A stretch of DNA of 52,650 nt, taken from NCBI RefSeq assembly GCF_006151805.1, contig NZ_VDDA01000029.1, positions 1 through 52,650 of the forward strand. Direction: 5' to 3'. This DNA is from Methylobacterium terricola. GTDB lineage: Bacteria; Pseudomonadota; Alphaproteobacteria; Rhizobiales; Beijerinckiaceae. The position numbers and the translations under genes were made by a program. The first letter of the stretch is position 1. The number at the start of each line of letters is the position of its first letter. Positions 42,867-51,295 of this stretch are shown here, one piece after another. The notes under the pieces were generated by a model. It did no database searches. It worked only from the letters and a program-made list of their open reading frames with translations, and had not been told where the DNA came from.

Positions 42867-45458
42867 TCACCCGGCCATCGTGGTCTTCACCGTCTCGACG
42901 AGCTGCTTCAAGCTGAAAGGCTTGGGCAGGAAGTTGAACTCCTCGCCGTCGGGCAGGTTCTTGCGGAAGGCATCCTCGGCATAGCCGGAGACGAAGATCA
43001 CCTTCAGGCCCGGATGGGCCTTGCGCAGCTCGCGCAGCAGGGTCGGGCCGTCCATCTCGGGCATCACCACGTCGGAGACGACGAGGTCGACCGGCACGTC
43101 GCGCTCCTGCATGATCTGCAGGGCCTCGAGGCCCGAGGCGGCCTCGAGCACGGTGTAGCCGCGGGCGGTGAGCGCCCGGCCGTTGACCGCGCGGACCGGA
43201 TCCTCGTCCTCGACGAGCAGGATCGTGCCGACGCCGGTGAGGTCGCGGGCCGGCGGCTTCGGGGCTTCCGCCGCGGGTGCGGCCGCCGCGGCGCCCTTCG
43301 CCGGCGGGGCGATCTCAGCCGGCGCGTCGGGAGCCTCCACCTCCGGCACCGGCACGTGGCGCGGCAGGTAGATGGCGAAGACCGTGCCCTGGCCGACGGT
43401 CGAGCGCACGTCGATGTAGCCGCCGGACTGCTTGACGATGCCGAACACCGTCGAGAGGCCCAGCCCCGTGCCCTTGTTGACCTCCTTGGTGGTGAAGAAG
43501 GGCTCGAAGATCTTCTCCATCACCTCGGGCGTCATGCCGGTGCCGGTGTCGCTGACCTCGATGAGCACGTGGTCGGCACCCGGCAGGCCGTTGAGGCGCA
43601 AGGCGCCGACGGCCTCGGCGGTCATGTTGGCGGTGCGGATCAGCAGGCGCCCGCCCTCCGGCATCGCGTCGCGGGCATTGACCGCGAGGTTCACGATCAC
43701 CTGCTCGAACTGGTTGACGTCGGCCTTGACCGGCCAGAGGTCGCGGCCGTGCTTGAGGTCGAGCTCGACCCGCTCGCCGAGCAGGCGCTTCAGGAGCAGG
43801 GTGAGGTCGGACAGCGCCTCGCCGAGATGGATCACCTCCGGCCGCAGGGTCTGGCGGCGCGAGAAGGCCAGCAGCTGCCGCACCAGGCTGGCGGCCCGGT
43901 TGGCGTTCTGCTTGATCTGCATGATGTCCTGGAAGGCCGGGTCGGTCGGCCGGTGGCTCGCCAGCAGCAGGTCCGAGTAGCCGATGATCGCCTGCAGCAC
44001 GTTGTTGAAGTCGTGCGCGATGCCGCCGGCGAGCTGGCCGACCATCTCCATCTTCTGGGCCTGGTTGACCTGCTGCTGGAGCTGGTGCTGGGCCGTGGTG
44101 TCGAGGGCGTAGAGGATCACCGCCCCTTCCGCGCCGCCCGCCGTGCCGGCCGGGCTGAGCCAGATCCGGGCCGAGCGGTTGACCGGCGCCGAGACGCCGA
44201 TCTCGACCGGCGGCACGTCGCCGCGGCCCTCCGCCGCCGCCCGCGCGGCGGCATCGACGATGTGGCGGTCGCGCTCGACGATGAAGTCGCGCACCGGCGG
44301 CCCGACCTCGCTGCCGTCGCCGGTGCGCGGCAGGGTGCCGAACAGGCGCGCGAACGAGGCGTTGGCGCGCACCAGCCGCCCGTCCTCCGCCAGTGTCGCC
44401 ACGGCGACCGGGCTGGTGTTGAAGAAGCGGTCGAAGCGGAGTTCCGCCGCCTGCTGGGGATCGTCGCTCTCCCCGCCGGCGGAGCGGTTGAGCACCAGCG
44501 TGCGCGAATCGCCCGGCCGGCCATCCTGGCCGTAGGCGACGCGGTGGTAGAGCCGGGCCGAGAGCGGGTGGCCGTTGCGCCGGCGCAGATCCAGGTCGAA
44601 CCGGTCGGTACGGACCTCGCCGGGCTGGCCGTTGCCGCCGATCAGCACCGGCCCGAGATCGTCGGGCAGGATCTCGGAAAGGCGCAGGCCCCCCGAGCCG
44701 ACCTGCGCCAGGTCGTGGCCGAGCCAGGCGGCGAGCGTCGCGTTCATGTAGACGACCGACCCCTTGGGATCGACCGCCATGAAGCCCGCCGGGGCGTGGT
44801 CGAGGTAGTCGATCGCGTGCTGGAGCTCCTGGAAGACGTTCTCCTGGCGCTCGCGCTCGTGGGTGATGTCGGCGACGCTCCACAAGGCCACCGGCCGGCG
44901 CGGCAGCGGCAGCGGCCGCACGCCGATGCGGAACCAGGCGAAGTCGCGCTCCGCCGCACCGCCGGGAGGCGGCGCCATGCGGATCTCCTCCGACAGGGAG
45001 CGGCCCTCGCGCGCGGCTTGCGCCAGGCGATAGACCGCCTCCGACACCTCGGGCGAGCCGACGAAGACCCGCTCGACCGGGCGCAGATTGGTGAAGGTGT
45101 CGCTGCCGGCGAGCTTCAGGTAGGCGGCGTTGGCGTAGATCGGCCGGCCGCCCTCCTCCATGGCGATCATGCCGTCGGGCGCGGCGTCGACCACCGCCTT
45201 GGTGACGTCGTTGCGGGTGCCCTGGCCGGTGAGCTGGATCGCCCCGATGGCGAAGGCGAACAGGCAGAACACGCCCGCCATGGCGAGCAGCGCCAGCAGG
45301 CCGAGGATGATCGGCTGCGCCTGCTCGTTGGCGACGAAGCTCAGGCCGACCGCCGCGCCGACGAGGAGGCCGGCGAGCAGCAGGAGCAGGCTGACCCGGC
45401 CGGGCCGCTCGGAGCGGTCGAGGGCGGCCTCCGCCGCGGATGGGCTCAACTCCGGCAT
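42867..45458 (-). CDS. cckA: Hybrid sensor histidine kinase CckA
   Basis: An 863-residue hybrid kinase. Two membrane helices lie at about 22-42 and 50-72. PAS-type sensor regions follow at about 85-200, 215-325 and 340-455. The HisKA box is AGGIAHDFNNVLQAIIGYSD (H482), the ATPase has VIVNLAVNARDAMPEGG (N591, N595), VSDTGTGM (D637) and NKGTGLGLSTVFGIV. After an Ala/Pro linker (704-738) comes a receiver with the acidic pair at 751-752 and D796 in VVSDVVMPEMDG. The HDFNN box, multiple PAS order and fused receiver are those of CckA, which through ChpT controls CtrA phosphorylation in the cell cycle and flagellar programme. The ATG at 45458 follows CGAGGCGAC. It lies 140 bases after flhB on the same strand. 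Confidence 0.95.
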   Translation of the reverse strand: MPELSPSAAEAALDRSERPGRVSLLLLLAGLLVGAAVGLSFVANEQAQPIILGLLALLAMAGVFCLFAFAIGAIQLTGQGTRNDVTKAVVDAAPDGMIAMEEGGRPIYANAAYLKLAGSDTFTNLRPVERVFVGSPEVSEAVYRLAQAAREGRSLSEEIRMAPPPGGAAERDFAWFRIGVRPLPLPRRPVALWSVADITHERERQENVFQELQHAIDYLDHAPAGFMAVDPKGSVVYMNATLAAWLGHDLAQVGSGGLRLSEILPDDLGPVLIGGNGQPGEVRTDRFDLDLRRRNGHPLSARLYHRVAYGQDGRPGDSRTLVLNRSAGGESDDPQQAAELRFDRFFNTSPVAVATLAEDGRLVRANASFARLFGTLPRTGDGSEVGPPVRDFIVERDRHIVDAAARAAAEGRGDVPPVEIGVSAPVNRSARIWLSPAGTAGGAEGAVILYALDTTAQHQLQQQVNQAQKMEMVGQLAGGIAHDFNNVLQAIIGYSDLLLASHRPTDPAFQDIMQIKQNANRAASLVRQLLAFSRRQTLRPEVIHLGEALSDLTLLLKRLLGERVELDLKHGRDLWPVKADVNQFEQVIVNLAVNARDAMPEGGRLLIRTANMTAEAVGALRLNGLPGADHVLIEVSDTGTGMTPEVMEKIFEPFFTTKEVNKGTGLGLSTVFGIVKQSGGYIDVRSTVGQGTVFAIYLPRHVPVPEVEAPDAPAEIAPPAKGAAAAAPAAEAPKPPARDLTGVGTILLVEDEDPVRAVNGRALTARGYTVLEAASGLEALQIMQERDVPVDLVVSDVVMPEMDGPTLLRELRKAHPGLKVIFVSGYAEDAFRKNLPDGEEFNFLPKPFSLKQLVETVKTTMAG

Positions 45459-45568
45459 GTCGCCTCGACACTCCCCGTGGGCCCGGACCACGCGTCCGGA
45501 CCCTTGATCCGTTCTCCGGGGCCTGAACCGGCCCCTCCCACGTTCCCTAGCAGGCTCGGCGTTTCCGT

Positions 45569-45589
45569 GGAATGAACCCGGTTCGTTCC
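45569..45589. repeat. Inverted repeat between flhB and cckA
   Basis: GGAATGAAC and GTTCGTTCC, complementary except one T:G pair, flank CCG. The site ends 8 bases from the flhB stop and lies 110 bases upstream of the cckA start. It may be a terminator stem for flhB or an operator for cckA. Confidence 0.45.
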
Positions 45590-45597
45590 GGCGCGCC

Positions 45598-46662
45598 TCA
45601 ATGACGGCGGCGCAGGCGCAGGACGTAGCCGATCACCTCGGCCACCGCCCGGTAATGCTCGGGCGGCACCGCGGCGTCGATCTCGACGGTGGCGTGGAGC
45701 GCCCGCGCCAGCGGCGGGTTCTCGACCACCGGCACGCCGTGCTCGCGCGCCACCTCGCGGATGCGGAGCGCCAGGGCGTCGACGCCCTTGGCGACGCAGA
45801 CCGGCGCGGCCATGCCGGCCTCGTAGCGGAGCGCGACCGCGTAGTGGGTCGGGTTGGTGACGATCACGCTCGCGCTCGGCACCGCGGCCATCATGCGCTT
45901 CTTGACCCGCTGCATGCGGATCTGGCGCATCCGCCCCTTCACCTCCGGGTTGCCGTCCTGCTCCTTCATCTCCTCCTTCTGCTCCTGCTTCGTCATGCGA
46001 AGCTTGGCCCGCCAGCGGAAGCGCTGGTAGAGCGCGTCGCCGAGGGTGACGACGAGGTAGGCCGCCAGCACCGCGCCCATCAGCCGCAGGCAGAGCGCGA
46101 GGGTGCCCTGGAGCACGGCCGGCGGCTCGAGCCGCGCGAAGGCCTCGAGCCGGTCGCGGTCGCCCCACAGCACCAGGCCGGCGGCGATCCCGACGAGCAG
46201 GATCTTGACGAGGCCCTTGCCGAACTGGAACCAGGCCTCGGGCCCGAACAGCCGCTTGAGGCCGGCCATCGGCGAGACCCGGTTCCACTTCATCCCCAGG
46301 GTCTCGGTGGTCCAGACCAGGGGATGCTGGACGAGGCCGCCGACGACGCCCGCCGCCGCCACCGCGCCCATCGGGATCGCGAGGGCGAGGAGCGCCGCGA
46401 TCAGGGCGCGGCGGCCGAAGGCCAGGTAGCCGGCCGGATCGGAGGGGACCTGGTGCACGTGGGCGAGCAGGCCCCGCAGGTCGGCGAGCAGCCCGCGGGC
46501 CAGCGGCGCGGCGGCGACCATCAGCACCAGCGTGAACACGCCGAGCATCAGGAAGGTGTTGACCTCCTGGCTGGTGGCGACGTCGCCGCGCTCGACCGCA
46601 TCGTCGAGCCGTCGTTGGCTCGGGTCTTCGGTGCGGTCTTCCTGGTCGGCCTCGTCCGACAT
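45598..46662 (-). CDS. flhB: Flagellar export switch protein FlhB
   Basis: A 354-residue FlhB with a charged N-terminus (EDRTEDPSQRRLDDAVERGD), four membrane helices to about residue 215 and a cytoplasmic domain with the self-cleavage site NPTH at 270-273 (SASVIVTNPTHYAVALRYE). Cleavage between N and P switches the export gate from hook to filament substrates. The linker KMTKQEQKEE-like segment (LRMTKQEQKEEMKEQDGNPE) is typical. It starts 4 bases after fliR, so the two are translationally coupled, last of the flgB-flgC-fliE-fliQ-fliR-flhB run. Confidence 0.97.
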   Translation of the reverse strand: MSDEADQEDRTEDPSQRRLDDAVERGDVATSQEVNTFLMLGVFTLVLMVAAAPLARGLLADLRGLLAHVHQVPSDPAGYLAFGRRALIAALLALAIPMGAVAAAGVVGGLVQHPLVWTTETLGMKWNRVSPMAGLKRLFGPEAWFQFGKGLVKILLVGIAAGLVLWGDRDRLEAFARLEPPAVLQGTLALCLRLMGAVLAAYLVVTLGDALYQRFRWRAKLRMTKQEQKEEMKEQDGNPEVKGRMRQIRMQRVKKRMMAAVPSASVIVTNPTHYAVALRYEAGMAAPVCVAKGVDALALRIREVAREHGVPVVENPPLARALHATVEIDAAVPPEHYRAVAEVIGYVLRLRRRH

Positions 46663-46666
46663 GCGC

Positions 46667-47440
46667 TCACGACCTCCCGAGATCGGCCAGGAAGCGGCCG
46701 AGATCGTCGACGAACACCCCCATCATCACCCCGATCGTCGCCAGGAAGACCAGCATGCCGATCAGGATCGAGGCTGGGGCGGCGACGAAGAACACCTGCA
46801 TCTGCGGCATCATCCGCGACAGCACGCCGAGGCCGAGGTTGAACAGGATGCCGAAGGCGATGAACGGCGCCGAGATCTGCACCGCCAGGGTGAAGCCGCG
46901 GGCCACCGCCCGCACCGCGAAGGCGGCGGCGTCGCCGGTCGCCGGCATGCCGACCGGCGGCATCAGCCCGTAGGAATCGCGGATGCCCTCGATCGCGAGG
47001 TGGTGCAGGTCGGCGGCGAGGACCAGCGTGAGGCCGAGAAGGCTCAAGAAGCTGCCGAGCGTCGCCTGCTGGTTGCCGAGGGAGGGATCGACGGTCATCG
47101 CGTAGGCGAGGCCGAGCTGCTGGGCCACGATGGTGCCGGCGGTCTGGAGCGCCGCGATCACCGCCCGCACGCTCAGGCCCAGAATCAGGCCGACCGCGAT
47201 CTCGCCGATCAGCACGCCGATCAGCGCCGTGCCGGGCCCGCCGGGCTCCGGTCCGGTGCCGCCGGGCAGGAGCGGGCGGGCGACCGGGAACAGGACGAGG
47301 GAGAGCAGCAGCGCGAAGGCGAGGCGGAGCCGCGGCGTCACGAACGCCTCGCCGAGGCCCGGCATCAGCATCACCATTGTGCCGATCCGCGCGAAGGTGA
47401 GGAGGTAGGCCGAGGCGAGGCCGGGCAGGAGGAGGTTCAC
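46667..47440 (-). CDS. fliR: Flagellar export gate protein FliR
   Basis: A 257-residue integral membrane protein with about six hydrophobic segments, the usual FliR size. Marks are RIGTMVMLMPGLGEAFVTPR, GEIAVGLILGLSVRAVIAAL, then QTAGTIVAQQLGLAYAMTVD and the late FILFNLGL-like segment (FGILFNLGLGVLSRMMPQMQ). It starts with GTG at 47440. It is part of the FliPQR core of the export gate and overlaps nothing, lying 61 bases after fliQ and 4 before flhB. Confidence 0.95.
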   Translation of the reverse strand: MNLLLPGLASAYLLTFARIGTMVMLMPGLGEAFVTPRLRLAFALLLSLVLFPVARPLLPGGTGPEPGGPGTALIGVLIGEIAVGLILGLSVRAVIAALQTAGTIVAQQLGLAYAMTVDPSLGNQQATLGSFLSLLGLTLVLAADLHHLAIEGIRDSYGLMPPVGMPATGDAAAFAVRAVARGFTLAVQISAPFIAFGILFNLGLGVLSRMMPQMQVFFVAAPASILIGMLVFLATIGVMMGVFVDDLGRFLADLGRS

Positions 47441-47501
47441 GTCCGGCCGATTCGGGAGCGAGGGAGGATCTCGACGCGTCTCGGACGGATTTCCCGCCCG
47501 C

Positions 47502-47768
47502 TCAACCCCCCGAGGCGATCCGGGCGGCGATGCGGGTCATGTAGCCGGCCAGCGCGTCGCCCATGAAGGGCAGCATCAGCAGCATCGCGGCGAAGACCGC
47601 GACGATCTTCGGCACGTAGATCAGGGTCTGTTCCTGGATCTGGGTCAGGGCCTGGAACAGCGACACGACGAGGCCGACCACGAGGGCGACGACCATCAGG
47701 GGACCGGCGACCTTGAGAAAGGTGAAGATGCCGTCGCGGGCGACGTCGAGGATGGCGAGGCCGGTCAT
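47502..47768 (-). CDS. fliQ: Flagellar export gate protein FliQ
   Basis: An 88-residue protein with two membrane helices (LMVVALVVGLVVSLFQAL and IVAVFAAMLLMLPFM), the standard FliQ architecture, with QIQEQTLIYVPKI between them. I use the ATG at 47768 (MTGLAILDVARDG); a TTG three codons earlier is in frame. It is part of the FliPQR export gate and lies 16 bases after fliE. Confidence 0.95.
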   Translation of the reverse strand: MTGLAILDVARDGIFTFLKVAGPLMVVALVVGLVVSLFQALTQIQEQTLIYVPKIVAVFAAMLLMLPFMGDALAGYMTRIAARIASGG

Positions 47769-47784
47769 GAGTGGCAACGATCCC

Positions 47785-48090
47785 TTAAATCTGCATCCGC
47801 ATGATGTCCTCGTAGGCCGAGATCACCCGGTCGCGCACCGCCACCAGGGTCTGGAGCGCGGTCTCGCTCTCGGCCACCGCCGTCACCACGTCGACGACGT
47901 TGGCCTTGCCGGCGGCGACCGCCAGGGCCTGGCCGTCGGCGCGCTTGCCGGCCTCCGCGACCCCGTCGAGGGCCGAGGAGAGGAGCTGGGTGAAGCCGGC
48001 CTCTCCCGGAGCGGCCGTGCCGGCCGCCTGCGGGCGGCCCATGTTCTGGATGGCGGCGTAGGCGCCGGCCGCGAAGGCATTGGTGGGCAT
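47785..48090 (-). CDS. fliE: Flagellar hook-basal body protein FliE
   Basis: A 101-residue FliE: a variable N-terminal half, then FTQLLSSALDGVAEAGKRAD and the conserved C-terminal helix TAVAESETALQTLVAVRDRV ending SAYEDIMRMQI. FliE joins the MS-ring to the proximal rod and is exported early. It begins 2 bases after the flgC stop, a close coupling. Confidence 0.95.
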   Translation of the reverse strand: MPTNAFAAGAYAAIQNMGRPQAAGTAAPGEAGFTQLLSSALDGVAEAGKRADGQALAVAAGKANVVDVVTAVAESETALQTLVAVRDRVISAYEDIMRMQI

Positions 48091-48092
48091 GG

Positions 48093-48503
48093 TCAGGCCT
48101 TCAGGATGTCGATGGTGCGGGACACCATGCGGTTGGTGAGCGTGACCATGTTGAGGTTCGCCTCGTAGGAGCGCTGGGCCTCACGCATGTCGACGGTCTC
48201 GACGAGGACGTTGACGTTGGGCATCCGCACCTCGCCGTTGGCGTCGGCGGCGGGGTTGCCCGGGTCCTGCTTGGAGCGGAACGGGCTCTGGTCGCGCCGG
48301 ACGCGCCCGAGATCCACCACCGTCGCGTCGAGCGCGCGGTCGACGTGGTTGGTGAAGGTCGGGATCTTGCGCCGGTAGGGCTCGGCGGTGGCGCTGGTCG
48401 GCGCCGAATCCGCGTTGGCGATGTTCTCCGAGATCACCCGCATCCGGCCCGACTGGGCCTTGAGCCCCGAGGCCGCGATGCCAATCGCCTTGCTGAAATC
48501 CAT
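48093..48503 (-). CDS. flgC: Flagellar basal-body rod protein FlgC
   Basis: A 136-residue rod protein. The ATG at 48503 has AAGG 8 bases upstream; a GTG at 48512 adds three residues. The N-terminal DFSKAIGIAASGLKAQSGRM then RVISENIANADSA and the end TVDMREAQRSYEANLNMVTL then TNRMVSRTIDILKA are the rod signatures of FlgC. It forms part of the proximal rod. It is 112 bases after flgB, in a gap with short GGTGC repeats only. Confidence 0.95.
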   Translation of the reverse strand: MDFSKAIGIAASGLKAQSGRMRVISENIANADSAPTSATAEPYRRKIPTFTNHVDRALDATVVDLGRVRRDQSPFRSKQDPGNPAADANGEVRMPNVNVLVETVDMREAQRSYEANLNMVTLTNRMVSRTIDILKA

Positions 48504-48615
48504 GGAAGCCACCTTGCGGCCGGTGTGACGATCGAGCGGGGATGAGGGAGCGGAGCGGTGCGGTGCGGTGCGACGGACGAGCGACCCGGCAGGAACGGCC
48601 TGCCTCGGCTGGGAC

Positions 48616-49020
48616 TTATTTGCCGACCGCGGTGCGCAGGGTCTGCAGGCTCTTGCGGTAGAGGAGGCTCGCGAGCTGGTAGTCGCCCTGGTTGTCGGCG
48701 GCCTTCAGCATCTCGTCCTCGAGGCTCACCGCGTTGCCGCTCGGCGTCATCTCGAAGCGGGTGCCGGCGCGCTCCTCCGAGGGCCCGCCCCCGCTGCTCC
48801 CGGCGAGGTGCAGGCCGCTGGTGCGCTCGACGCCGAGACCCGGCAGCCCCGCGGCCGCGAGGGCGCCGTCCGGCTCGAAGCGCGGCGCCTTGAGGTCGCG
48901 GGCGCGGAACCCCGGCGTGTCGGCATTGGCGACGTTCTCCGCCAGAACCTTCTGGCGCGTCTGCTGCCACTGCATCCGGTTGCGCAACATCGCGACGACG
49001 GGGAGATCGGTGACCGACAC
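48616..49020 (-). CDS. flgB: Flagellar basal-body rod protein FlgB
   Basis: A 134-residue rod protein that starts at GTG 49020 with GGAAGG 8 bases upstream; a reading from 49050 adds ten residues that are not conserved. The N-terminus has the rod block QTRQKVLAENVANADTPGFR, and the end ADNQGDYQLASLLYRKSLQT then LRTAVGK is FlgB-type. First gene of the minus-strand run flgB-flgC-fliE-fliQ-fliR-flhB, with two CtrA boxes 47 and 130 bases upstream. Confidence 0.95.
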   Translation of the reverse strand: MSVTDLPVVAMLRNRMQWQQTRQKVLAENVANADTPGFRARDLKAPRFEPDGALAAAGLPGLGVERTSGLHLAGSSGGGPSEERAGTRFEMTPSGNAVSLEDEMLKAADNQGDYQLASLLYRKSLQTLRTAVGK

Positions 49021-49066
49021 GGGCGGGCCTTCCGGTTTAGACCGGCACAATCTGCCTAGCGCATGG

Positions 49067-49081
49067 TTAAAGCCTGGTTAA
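49067..49081. promoter_or_regulatory. CtrA box, flgB-proximal
   Basis: TTAAAGCCTGGTTAA is an exact TTAA-N7-TTAA match; on the minus strand the second half-site is TTAAC, as in the full consensus TTAA-N7-TTAAC. Its edge lies 47 bases upstream of the flgB start codon. Such sites are rare by chance in GC-rich DNA. Confidence 0.8.
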
Positions 49082-49149
49082 GACGAGCCCGGCCCGTCCA
49101 TCCCGTTCCGCCCCACCCATCCCGCGCCGACACCGCACCGCTAAAGCTG

Positions 49150-49164
49150 TTAACGATATGTTAA
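49150..49164. promoter_or_regulatory. CtrA box, fliO-proximal
   Basis: TTAACGATATGTTAA is a second exact TTAA-N7-TTAA match, 74 bases before the fliO start and 130 bases from flgB. Its outer base (TTAAG) is not TTAAC on the plus strand, but the minus strand reads CTTAACATATCGTTAAC, ending in TTAAC. Together the two boxes suggest CtrA control of both divergent operons. Confidence 0.8.
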
Positions 49165-49237
49165 GGTCCCCTGCGCAGGCCCGTCACAGCCGTGCTAGAA
49201 GGCATCACATCGTCGGCGTGCCCCGCGCGCGCCTCAC

Positions 49238-50383
49238 TTGAGAGACCGTGCTTTGCTCTCCTCGATCCTCGGGACGGACGGTTCGCCCTTGCTCTCCTAC
49301 CTGATCGTCTTCCTGATCATGGTCGTGCTGCTCAGCCTGTTCGCCCTTGGGGCGAAGCGGTTCGCCCGCGGCCGCCTGAGCCTTGGGAGCAACGGGAGCA
49401 CCAGCCGCAGCCGGCAGCCGCGGCTCGGCATCGTCGACATCTACGAACTGGACCGCCAGCGCCAGCTGATCCTTTTGCGCCGCGACAACACCGAGCATCT
49501 GCTGCTGGTCGGCGGGCCCAACGACGTCGTGGTCGAGCGCAACATCGTGCGGGCCGGCGGCAACCGGGTCTCGGCCGAGCTGGCCGACCGGTCGGAGCCG
49601 GAGGCACCGGAGGTTCCGCTCACCCTGCCGCCCGGGTCCGAGCCCGCGCCCCTGCCGCCGCCCTTCCCGGAGCCCGAGACGCCGGTGCGGGTGCCCGAGC
49701 CCGCGCGGGCCGCCCCGGTCTTCCCGCCGCCTCCGGAGGCTCCGCCCGAGCCGGCACGGCCGGCCTCGCGCTTCAACGCCTCGCGCCGGGTCGAGCCACC
49801 GAGCCTGCGCGCCGCCCGCCAGACGCCCCCGCCGCTCGAGACGCCCGAGGCGCCTCCCTTCGCGGTCCCTGTCCCGCCGGTCGTGGCGGCGCCCCCGCCG
49901 ATGCCGGAACCGGTCCTGCCGCCCGAGCCGGCGCCCGCTCCCGCCGGCACCCGCGGGGCCGAGCCGCGGACGGTGGATGCGGCGATCCTCAACGACATGG
50001 CCCGCCAGCTCGAAGAGGCCCTGAGGCGGCCATCCTCGGCGGTCGCGCCGGCCCGCCCGGCCGCCCCGGTGATGAGCGCTCCGCCGGAGCCGGTGCAGCC
50101 CTTGCCCGAGCCCGAGCCCGAACCACCCCCCCCTCCTCCGCCCCCTCCCCCGGAGCCCGCGCCTGAGCCGGAGCCGGAGCCTACGCCCGAACCCGAACCG
50201 GCGCCCCCGCCCCCGCCGGCGCCGGAACCGGCCCCCGAGCCGCCCCCGCCCCCGCCTCCGCCGCCCCCGCCGGAGGAGCCGGCCCCGGCCTCCAAGCCGC
50301 CCTCGGTCCAGAACCCGTTCTCGGTCGAGGAGATCGAGGCCGAGTTCGCCCGCCTCCTCGGCCGGCCGCTCGACAAGCGCTGA
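49238..50383 (+). CDS. fliO: FliO-like flagellar protein with long proline-rich tail
   Basis: A 381-residue protein. Residues 18-40 form one membrane helix and residues about 60-105 hold the FliO domain (LGIVDIYELDRQRQLILLRR then DNTEHLLLVGG and NDVVVERNIVR). FliO helps FliP oligomerise during gate assembly. The remaining 270 residues are rich in Pro, Glu and Ala, with a run of PEPEPEP/PPPPP near residues 290-350, and end in a small helical tail (VEEIEAEFARLLGRPLDK). Most FliO proteins have 90-150 residues, so this is unusually long. The start is a TTG at 49238; no ATG precedes the membrane helix, so the exact start is uncertain. Confidence 0.75.
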   Translation: MRDRALLSSILGTDGSPLLSYLIVFLIMVVLLSLFALGAKRFARGRLSLGSNGSTSRSRQPRLGIVDIYELDRQRQLILLRRDNTEHLLLVGGPNDVVVERNIVRAGGNRVSAELADRSEPEAPEVPLTLPPGSEPAPLPPPFPEPETPVRVPEPARAAPVFPPPPEAPPEPARPASRFNASRRVEPPSLRAARQTPPPLETPEAPPFAVPVPPVVAAPPPMPEPVLPPEPAPAPAGTRGAEPRTVDAAILNDMARQLEEALRRPSSAVAPARPAAPVMSAPPEPVQPLPEPEPEPPPPPPPPPPEPAPEPEPEPTPEPEPAPPPPPAPEPAPEPPPPPPPPPPPEEPAPASKPPSVQNPFSVEEIEAEFARLLGRPLDKR

Positions 50384-50522
50384 GGCTCTCGCACCGACGA
50401 TCCGGCCCCGGGGCACTCGGACGACAGCTGTTGCATCGGAACCGCGCCCGCCCGCCCTCGACAGGGTGCGGCGGGCGCGGCGCTTGCGGGCCACGGGACC
50501 GGGCCCCAAGGGTGATGCCGCC

Positions 50523-51278
50523 ATGGCACGCCCGAATCGCCCGTCCCGACTTCCCCTCCTCTGCCGCGCCGCTTTGGCCCTGCTGCTCCTCCCGGGCGGC
50601 ACGGCGCTGGCGCAGAGCCTGACGGTCGATCTCGGCCCGAGCGGCGGCGTCACCGAGCGGGCGCTGCAGCTCGTCGCCCTGATCACCGTGCTGGCGCTGG
50701 CGCCCTCGGTGCTGGTGATGGCGACCTCGTTCACCCGCATCGTGGTGGTGCTGTCGATCCTGCGCTCGGCGCTGGGCACCCAGACGGCGCCGCCGAACGC
50801 GGTGATCGTCAGCCTGTCCCTGTTCCTCACCGCCTTCGTGATGGCGCCGACGGCGCGGGAGGCCTACCGCACCGGCATCGAGCCGCTGCTCGCCGGGCAG
50901 ATCCAGCAGGGCCAGGCCTTCGAGCGGGCGAGCCAGCCGTTCAAGGCGTTCATGCTGCGCAGCGTGCGCGAGAAGGACCTGAAGCTCTTCCTCGACCTCG
51001 CCCGCGCCGGCACGCCGGCGACGCCGGAGGCGGTGGGCCTCGAGGTGCTGACCCCCGCCTTCATGATCTCGGAGCTGCGGCGCGCCTTCGAGATCGGCTT
51101 CCTGCTGTTCATCCCGTTCCTGATCATCGACCTCGTGGTCGCGTCGATCCTGATGTCGGTCGGCATGATGATGCTGCCGCCCGCCACCGTGGCGCTGCCG
51201 TTCAAGCTGATCTTCTTCGTGCTGGTCGATGGCTGGACCCTGGTGGCCGGGTCCCTGGTGCAGAGCTACGGCGGTTGA
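50523..51278 (+). CDS. fliP: Flagellar export gate protein FliP
   Basis: A 251-residue FliP with a signal peptide (LPLLCRAALALLLLPGGTAL then AQS) and four membrane helices. Marks are VLALAPSVLVMATSFTRIVV, VLSILRSALGTQTAPPNAVI, LEVLTPAFMISELRRAFEIG and ILMSVGMMMLPPATVALPFK, the last being the FliP signature. With FliQ and FliR it builds the export gate. The ATG at 50523 begins the signal peptide. It lies 140 bases after fliO on the same strand, while fliQ and fliR are on the other strand. Confidence 0.97.
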   Translation: MARPNRPSRLPLLCRAALALLLLPGGTALAQSLTVDLGPSGGVTERALQLVALITVLALAPSVLVMATSFTRIVVVLSILRSALGTQTAPPNAVIVSLSLFLTAFVMAPTAREAYRTGIEPLLAGQIQQGQAFERASQPFKAFMLRSVREKDLKLFLDLARAGTPATPEAVGLEVLTPAFMISELRRAFEIGFLLFIPFLIIDLVVASILMSVGMMMLPPATVALPFKLIFFVLVDGWTLVAGSLVQSYGG

Positions 51279-51295
51279 TCTCTCGGCCGCCGCCG

